Shown here in pieces: positions 57,561 through 64,000 of a DNA stretch of 64,000 nucleotides. The stretch's first letter is position 1. Each line of letters begins with the position of its first letter. This DNA comes from Medicago truncatula (lineage: Eukaryota; Streptophyta; Magnoliopsida; Fabales; Fabaceae): contig NC_053042.1 of the NCBI RefSeq assembly GCF_003473485.1, positions 47,889,762 through 47,953,761 of the forward strand, read 5' to 3'. A program made the translations under genes and the position numbers. The notes beneath the pieces were generated by a model. That model had not been told where the DNA came from and ran no database searches. It was given only the letters and a program-made list of their open reading frames with translations.

Positions 57561-59116
57561 GGGTAAATTTTTCAAATCCAATATATATTGTTATAATACT
57601 CGCTAAATTAAAAGTACATTAATCATTAATATTATTTTAACATTAACTAGAAAAACACTTAAATTTTTTGAAAGATTTATCTATTTTTTCTTCTAATATC
57701 ATCCTTCCAAAACACTCCCTTCTCTTTTCCTCCAAACTCCTAAATAAAGCCTAAGTTTTCTATCCTAAACTTGTTTTCAAACATAATGATAATCCGTGAA
57801 GATGTGTTTCATCTTGAAGTGGTAAACGTATGAAGGACAAAAAATTGATGGACCGTGAGTACCATGGTCCAATACAAAACTCATACTTTGCAGGTCAATT
57901 GAAATAGAAAAGTAGTCGATCTTAGAGTATGTGATGGACCATGAACTTCATATAAAATTTTCCAAACTATCTCTTGGAGCTTCAGAAAGATACACATTTG
58001 AGGACCGCCTCTGCGGATTACCAATGAGCTTTTCATTTTTATTGGAAAAGTTTTTTTTTTATTTTTTTATTTTACCACATTTTAGTGGGAAAAGGTTAAT
58101 AAATAAAAGAAAGGTCTTATTATTGTACATTTGTACTTCTTACAAATATTTTATTAATAAAAGTTCATGGTTTTGAATTAAACCCTAAACTTTGTATCAT
58201 GTTAAGTCCTTGCAATTGATCTCACCCTCATTGTTCCCTTAAACTAAGCATATATCACGAGATAGATTTTTTTATTTTATTTTACAGCAACTTAGTTTTA
58301 ACAAAACAAACTTAATTCATATCATAAAAGAATTCAATATTATGAGGAAATAATATGATGATTAGCTCAAGAAATAATCGCCCTTGCATGGGCTGCGCAA
58401 CCATATTCACTTCTTGTCAAACAAACTTTACCTCAAAGTTAGAAAAATAAGACAAATTAGTTTTAATACTAAAATATAAGTCGTTTTAGAAAAATAATTT
58501 TCCCAAAATATAAGTCATTCTATAACACCAATGATTTTTTTTCTATCAAATATAGTTTTTTAAAATGACTCGTAATTTCTTTTTCTTACACAAAATTAAT
58601 AACATTTTTTAATAGGTGTGAAATATACGAAACCCACTTATAATTTGGGAAGTCACGTGTGCACCTCCTCTTCAACCATGGACATCTTTGTAACCAAAAC
58701 TCTCCATCGTTGTTTCTCACACAACAACTACGTGAAGCAATACCCCGCTACAGATGAAGATTGGCATCCACATTACACCCAAGCCATCCTTGATTAGGCT
58801 TCTCCTACCACAAGCTTTTACCGCAATTTTATCACTGGATATATTAAAATCAGCAATTGCATCAAGACAGAGTATCAAGTCAAAAACTTGGGTACTAAAA
58901 TATGAGATGCTACATTCACTTGTAATATCCCAACATGCAATTTCTTTATGAAGATCCTTGCACCAAATGAAGTTGAAATCAAACTTGATTTCACTTTCCC
59001 TACACCTCTTGGCCGAACTTTTCCATCATTCTCTCAACTTGGAGGTTTTGTGTAAATCAAGCTAGAATAGTAAGTTGGATGTACGTATTGTTGAGTGATT
59101 GTGGCTTGAATTGATG
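57561..59116. other. Intergenic DNA between the duplicated blocks
   Basis: No gene is supported. A short GATGGACCATGAA-type word near 57930 echoes 57190, so part of this may be older duplicated repeat. The segment 58650-59060 is richer in coding-like words but shows no sustained frame or domain. Confidence 0.45.
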
Positions 59117-59124
59117 ATTAGAGG

Positions 59125-59422
59125 CAGGGGCGGAGCCACCCCCCAGCTAGCCTGGGCTAGTGCCCAGGCTCAGCTCCAACTTTCTTTGTAGGAAGCCCTA
59201 CAATTACTAGAATTTTTAGCTTTTCCTGCGGATTTTTGTGTAAATTCCGCAGGAAATGTATTTCCTGCAGATTTTGCCAAGGATTTAGGTTCCACAGGAA
59301 AGATATATCCGTAGGAAATGTGAATTTATCTGCAGGAAATGTGAAATTATTCGTAGGAAGGAAGTAACGTTTTGCGATAATTTTTTTGCCCAGGCTCTAT
59401 AAAATTCCTGGCTCCGCCACTG
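59125..59422. mobile_element. hAT MITE, 298 bp
   Basis: Ends CAGGGGCGGAGCCA and (reverse complement) CAGTGGCGGAGCCA are inverted, flanked by a perfect 8-bp duplication ATTAGAGG (59117-59124, 59423-59430). Sub-terminal GCCCAGGCT occurs near both ends, and the interior repeats CCGCAGGAAAT/GTAGGAAATGTG-type words. Little-decayed and non-coding. Confidence 0.92.
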
Positions 59423-59585
59423 ATTAGAGGCAAGGAACAATAAGAAGGGTTTAAGCTGAAGCTGGGGTGCATAAGCTGGAATTGGAAGCTTTGAAAGTAT
59501 CCAAAATTCAATAGGTGAGTTCCGTTAACTAGAACCCACCTTTGGGTAGCTTATGTATATGCATCGTGAGAAAACTATTGTATTA

Positions 59586-61112
59586 GGGTGTGTTTGTTTC
59601 ATGGAATGAAAATGTATTCCTAGGAATCTAAGGCTGGAATTAAAGATTGCTTTGTTTGGTAGATGGGAAAAACAAAAATATGCCTAAGAATACATTTTTC
59701 CCAGGAAAGCAGCTCCCCCACGTTCTCCCCCACATTCCACATATTTTTTCTCTCTTTTATTCCCATCTGATAGCTTGGGAAACTTTTAGTCCTAGGAAAT
59801 ATAAACCCATGATCTATTTAAAAAGCCATTTATGCCCCTGCAATTCCCGCTTTTCTTTCTCTGTGAACTCCTATTCCCGCTAAACATTCCACCTTCTTTT
59901 ATCTTCTATAAAAACCCATCATCTTTGTGGTGTTCATCAACTGCTTGCTATTTTGGTTCTGGATTTCACTCTTCTCTTCAAGGTACCATCAAATTCTTTT
60001 CAATTCTTCCATTACTCAACATAGATTTGGTCATTGATATCATTATCTCATTATTTTTTGGTGTACTGTTGTTGCTTATTGCCTTCTCTCAACTCATTTT
60101 TGTTCCTTTTTTGAGAAATTTAACCCACCTTTGTTTTGGTAAGCTAGTAACATGGATATTGTTGATTTTGATTCACTTAATCTTCTCTTTTTGTTTTTTG
60201 AGGGGTTGATACTTATTTTTATTGTTTTTTGTTTTTCAATTCTTCACCAAATTTCGTTAAAAAAAAAAAAACACTTTCTTTGAAGTATTAATTTTCATGT
60301 TTTTTTTCGCACCTTCCAATTGTATCAATTGAAGAATCTTGGTTTTTTAAAGATAAAATAAAATAATTTTGCAAATATATAATTTTTCAGATATAGGACA
60401 AGGTTCATGAGTAGCGAGTTAGGGTGTATGCCTCAGTTCTTGCCACTCTGAAATATGCCGCAGCTTCTAAATTATAAACATGGGATAACTCTACAAGGCA
60501 AACACAAACAAGAATCTCGATAGTGCTCCTATTTTAAGGAGATTTTTAACTGATGTTCTGTTTTTCATTTGGCATAAATATTATTTAAAACACTTCATCC
60601 TTTGCAAGGAGTTGATATTCACTGTTGTATTTGAAAGAGTAACCAAAAGGAACCAAAGTAAGTTGACAGAGAAACTCAATACTGTACAAATATTTTCGAG
60701 CAAACTTCAAGGAAATGAAACAAGTTTGTGTGCTCGTTATAAGGTGGACTGGTTGGACAATTAATCGCTAAAGAATTACCGTGATGAATAAATGAAAGAA
60801 GGATCGTAAATGCAATGAGAACGAATGTAATTTCCTTGATGATTGAAATGATAGTGCAATGCTTAGATTTTTTTAAGTTTTTTACAATAGGGGTATTTAT
60901 GTAATTATAATGTTCATTCTCATGATTCTACATCTCAAACCAACCATATTTCACTTATTCCTTGGAATTATTTTAAAAAAAGTTCCCAGGAATTAAACAA
61001 TTAACCAAACACTTTTTTTTTATATTTTTCTGGGAATACAAGTTTCACCTTCACATTCCTGGGAAAGTTAATTCATGGGAATAAGTTTTGAAACCCTCAA
61101 ACAAACACCCCC
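59586..61112. mobile_element. Harbinger/Tourist-like element, 1.5 kb, non-autonomous
   Basis: Ends GGGTGTGTTTGTTTCA and (reverse complement) GGGGGTGTTTGTTTGAGG are inverted, with TTA on both sides (59583-59585, 61113-61115), the PIF/Harbinger target. Sub-terminal TTCCTAGGAAT/CCCAGGAAT words recur inverted. The interior includes a TATAAAA-type word near 59911 and T-rich leader-like DNA, but no transposase is found. A 3-bp duplication is weak evidence alone; the end sequence carries the call. Confidence 0.7.
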
Positions 61113-61115
61113 TTA

Positions 61116-61924
61116 AGTTTAATTTTTGCTTGTGCAGAAAGCAACTGAGTGAATTATGTTGATATGTCTCATATATTAGTATTATGTTGCTAAATGTCAT
61201 GTTATTTGTACACAAATTATGGTTTTGATATCACACACTTTGTACGCTGCAGTTTGTACTTATTATGACATTGTATGAGACATTTGTGTATTGTATTTTG
61301 ATTTGACTTGTATTGTAATTTAATATATCTAGTACGAAGTTTAACGTTCATATAAATATTTTAGATAAATTTTTATGGGCGTTACATCACTTGTCTCGAT
61401 AAATTATATCTTCAAATTAAAAAGAAGGAAAAAACGTCAACTCAACAACCAAACTCAAACATATCAGGTCCAAAGGTTTCAAACAACGGTCCCAGTCACG
61501 TATAGAATTTTACGATTTCGGTTGTCACCAATGTTACATTGGGGATTTCTGTTGGTGTGAATTAATTACAATATTACACCACTTTTATGTATTGTATAAT
61601 TAAAGATATATTTGAAGTTATAAACTAAAGAAATAGCCTAAATGAGATAAATATATACTAAAAATGTGATTTTCATCCATCCCAATTAAATCGGGGGGTT
61701 TCATTGTACCAAAAAAAAAAATCGGGGGTTTCATCGTGATCTTTTCTCACTTTATAAAATCGGGGGAAACAGTAGAGGCAACTTCCAATACCTTATCGTC
61801 GTGGTCTTTCTCGGCGAGGGACCTTTTTCTCAAACCTTGATCAGGACCATATGATGCTTAAGAGCCAAACAGGAAAATGACACAAGAATTCAATTTGCGA
61901 GTGAGCATCATTGAAGGGAAATCT
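61116..61924. other. Intergenic DNA before the second inhibitor gene
   Basis: Contains short ATCGGGGG-type repeats at about 61690-61755 (three copies of AAATCGGGGG). No gene or bounded element is supported. Confidence 0.5.
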
Positions 61925-62012
61925 AGATTATTGGATCGCCGTTTCCCAAGCATCACCATTGCTGTGATTTGCTAAAAATATGTTAATTACCTTAAATTAG
62001 AATTTCCGTTAC

Positions 62013-62019
62013 TATAAAA
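62013..62019 (+). promoter_or_regulatory. TATA box of the second inhibitor gene
   Basis: TATAAAA in the same TTACTATAAAACAC context as copy 1, 71-77 bases before the ATG. Confidence 0.65.
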
Positions 62020-62089
62020 CACCCCAACACCTATGAAACCAAACACACTTTTCCTCAAACCAAGGAACCCTAATTTAAAAAAAAAAAAT

Positions 62090-62626
62090 ATGAATTCTTC
62101 AACAATTTGTTCCCTGTTCCTTGGTTTGATCCTAATTTCTCAATCACCATTTGCAGCAAATGCAAGAGTTCTTGGTTTAGGAGGAGGAGGAGGAAGAGGA
62201 CCACTGGTTTCCTTACTTTGCGCTGCTTCATCCAACAAGGTAGAATGTAACAAGGTTCTATCAAGCCCACAAATCACGCAAGCCAAGAATTACAAACAAC
62301 TCTCAAAGGCTGTCATTGAAATGGCCTTAAAAAAAGCTGTCGAAGGACAAGCTTTTCTTAAAGGATTGGCACAAAAAAATCCAAAACTTGAAACATGTGC
62401 AGGTTTTGCTTATGATGGAGTAGTAGGGTCTTTCAAAAGTTGCTTGGGTGAAATCACTGAGGATCCTCAAACTGCTAGTTATGATTGCGGTGTTGTTGGT
62501 GACGGACCTACTCAATGCGATAGAATAATGGCTGATGCGCATATTGTTAACCCTGCTATTACTGCTCTTAACAAGCAAATCCTATTCCTTAGTTCTCTTG
62601 CATCCAGAGCCGTTGATAAACTTTAA
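62090..62626 (+). CDS. Secreted invertase/pectin methylesterase inhibitor-like protein, copy 2
   Basis: Intronless, 178 residues, in-phase paralogue of the gene at 54571. I chose the ATG at 62090 because it matches the copy-1 start and opens the signal peptide; an upstream in-frame ATG at 62033 would add 19 polar residues before it and lies in the shared leader. All six mature cysteines of copy 1 are kept. Differences include a two-residue insertion (Arg-Gly) in the Gly run after the signal peptide, several changes in helix two (for example Ile to Met and Ser to Ala), and GVVGDG in place of KVAVDG before the last cysteine. The central 40 residues (AFLKGLAQKNPKLETC through the ITEDPQTASYDC segment) are identical. 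Role is as for copy 1: apoplastic inhibitor of invertase or pectin methylesterase, specificity unknown. Confidence 0.83.
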   Translation: MNSSTICSLFLGLILISQSPFAANARVLGLGGGGGRGPLVSLLCAASSNKVECNKVLSSPQITQAKNYKQLSKAVIEMALKKAVEGQAFLKGLAQKNPKLETCAGFAYDGVVGSFKSCLGEITEDPQTASYDCGVVGDGPTQCDRIMADAHIVNPAITALNKQILFLSSLASRAVDKL

Positions 62627-63629
62627 ATTGCATTCCTTGCATGGTTATGTTATTTTGGGTATAATCAAACCCAAAATGAGAAAAAAAGTCGTTTAATTTT
62701 AGGGTCTCCTTAATTTGGTGTGATAATGTATATGGAGGGAGAGTCATTTAATAAAGTAAATTAATAGCAATTTGTTGCTATTCTACCGTGTTCCGAATAT
62801 TTATTGTTGAGTTATTTTTTTTTTTTTTTATTTCTTTTTCTTTGCAACAATTGTATTTTATTGCAGATTAATTTCTTGATAAAACATGACATAAAATATA
62901 GATTAGAAGCATTTGATCACATAGCAAATTAGGGGTTGAATGAGGAGGTTTTGGATTCAATTACCGCTTACAATTGCCTATAAAAAAAACATAGCAAACT
63001 ATAGTTAAGAGAAGCCGTTGTCTCTAACATGAATCTAAATTTTTATCGGATCCTTATTTAGACACAAATTTGTCCCTAGACTTAAACAAACTTTATGCTC
63101 TGTAGGTTAATCCGAAGGACAATTGAAACAAAATTGTAAGGAAACAAATTGATGTATAAGAATTCGATGATTATTTGTAAAAAAAGAAAAAGAATTCGAT
63201 CATTATTTAATTTATGAGGGGGTAGTGGATGATTATTTCATTGATCGGTACGATCGACATGATATATGCTCTCTTCAATAAATAAGGGATGAAATTATGC
63301 ACAATAAATCAGAGATAATAATTGTAACGATTTAGATTCTCTCCATTAAAATTTCTTTCAATTTTTTTAAAGTGAAATCTCAACCATCAAATATGGGAGA
63401 GGAAATGAAAATTAAATTAAAAGTAAAAGAGGTTGGTGTATTTAAACGGTGTAGATTGACAACTGAGAGAATCTAAAATTCCGCTAATATCTAATTTGTT
63501 GATCTCTAATTTTCCGGAAAACTTGTGCCAATTTTTCGAAACACTTGATACAATGAATGTTTGAAGGGTGTGATTTTAAAAAGGTTAAAATTGATATAAT
63601 TGGTATTTGTGATGATTTAAGGCAAAATT

Positions 63630-63840
63630 GATCCACGTGATGGCTTGATGGACCGTTAGTATGTGATGGGCCATTAATATCATATATGTCCAATATGCCC
63701 CCTCAAAATCAATTTATTGTTGTTGGTAAGTTCATCTTGTTGGAATCCTCAAATATGGATGTTGCAAGGGGTTTAGTTAAGAGATCCACATGTCGCTATA
63801 TGATGGAGACATGAGAGATTTTAAGATTCTATTTGGGAGT
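63630..63840 (-). mobile_element. Copia 3-prime-end relic (fossil), copy 2
   Basis: The duplicated partner of 57100-57420, with the same purine tract (AGGGGGCAT on the minus strand) and flanking wording. It was already present before the segmental duplication. Confidence 0.5.
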
Positions 63841-64000
63841 TTGAAAGAAAATAGAAAAGATAGTTTGAAAAAAAGGAAGAAAGAAGCGGAAAGAATTAAG
63901 AGTATTGGGAGGGGAGATCTTTAAGGGGTTTACTTTTTCTCATAATACTTTTTTTTTTTTAATTTGGAGGGTATATATAGAAATATTTGATTTTTGGGGG

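Larger units (their letters stand above)
61925..64000 (+). repeat. Segmental duplication, copy 2 (runs off the window)
   Basis: Matches 54420-57560 through the promoter (CGTTTCCCAAGCATC), gene, 3-prime flank and copia relic. It lacks the 55530-55751 insertion and a roughly 900-bp block present in copy 1. Coding parts are about as similar as the flanks, which suggests a fairly recent event. Confidence 0.85.

Noticed and set aside
62033-62089. Upstream ATG giving a 197-residue inhibitor copy 2
   Set aside because: It places a polar, Lys-rich stretch before the signal peptide and is not kept in copy 1. The ATG at 62090 fits better.
1-64000. CRISPR arrays, operons, bacterial-type promoters
   Set aside because: The window is plant nuclear DNA. 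The only regular direct repeats are the tandem arrays listed, and none has the repeat-spacer plan.

Overview
The window is nuclear DNA of a flowering plant. It is AT-rich, has short GT-AG introns inside conserved plant genes, and carries dense small transposons. The gene families and the repeat flavours (TRIMs with a Met-tRNA primer site, hAT, MULE and Stowaway MITEs, tRNA-type SINEs, L1 LINEs with an RNase H tail) suggest a papilionoid legume of the Medicago/Trifolium kind. That assignment is from memory of such sequences, not from a search.

Genes with good support, left to right: a membrane-anchored CDK-like kinase (838-4424, +, seven exons); a small DUF3511 protein (6112-6372, -); a class III peroxidase pseudogene (19068-19897, -); a single-exon membrane receptor-like kinase with no ectodomain (32661-33821, -); an ASHH1/SDG26-type SET-domain histone methyltransferase (34577-40341, -, ten coding exons); a DHHC protein S-acyltransferase (48221-52016, +, five exons); and two tandemly duplicated secreted proteins of the invertase/pectin methylesterase inhibitor fold (54571-55101 and 62090-62626, +). 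I joined every multi-exon model by hand and checked that reading phase is kept at each junction.

The rest is mostly mobile DNA. About 7-18 kb holds a TRIM, SINE-like pieces, a Stowaway element split by an hAT element that itself carries a tRNA-like segment, a Pack-MULE-like element and a 220-bp tandem array split by a MULE MITE. About 20-32 kb holds a broken Ty1/copia element, three L1 LINE tails and a 2.3-kb long-terminal-inverted-repeat element that has captured part of ribosomal protein L10a. About 41-46 kb holds an hAT element, a MULE-like element, a young TRIM and a 560-bp hairpin. About 52.8-64 kb holds a nested palindrome and a segmental duplication carrying the two inhibitor genes, separated by an hAT MITE and a Harbinger/Tourist-like element.

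The genes do not form a pathway or operon. They are independent eukaryotic loci: lipid-anchored kinases and an S-acyltransferase at membranes, a chromatin methyltransferase in the nucleus, and apoplastic inhibitors. The most interesting material is the two gene-capturing elements, the nested insertions with readable target-site duplications, and the filled/empty-site comparison inside the segmental duplication.
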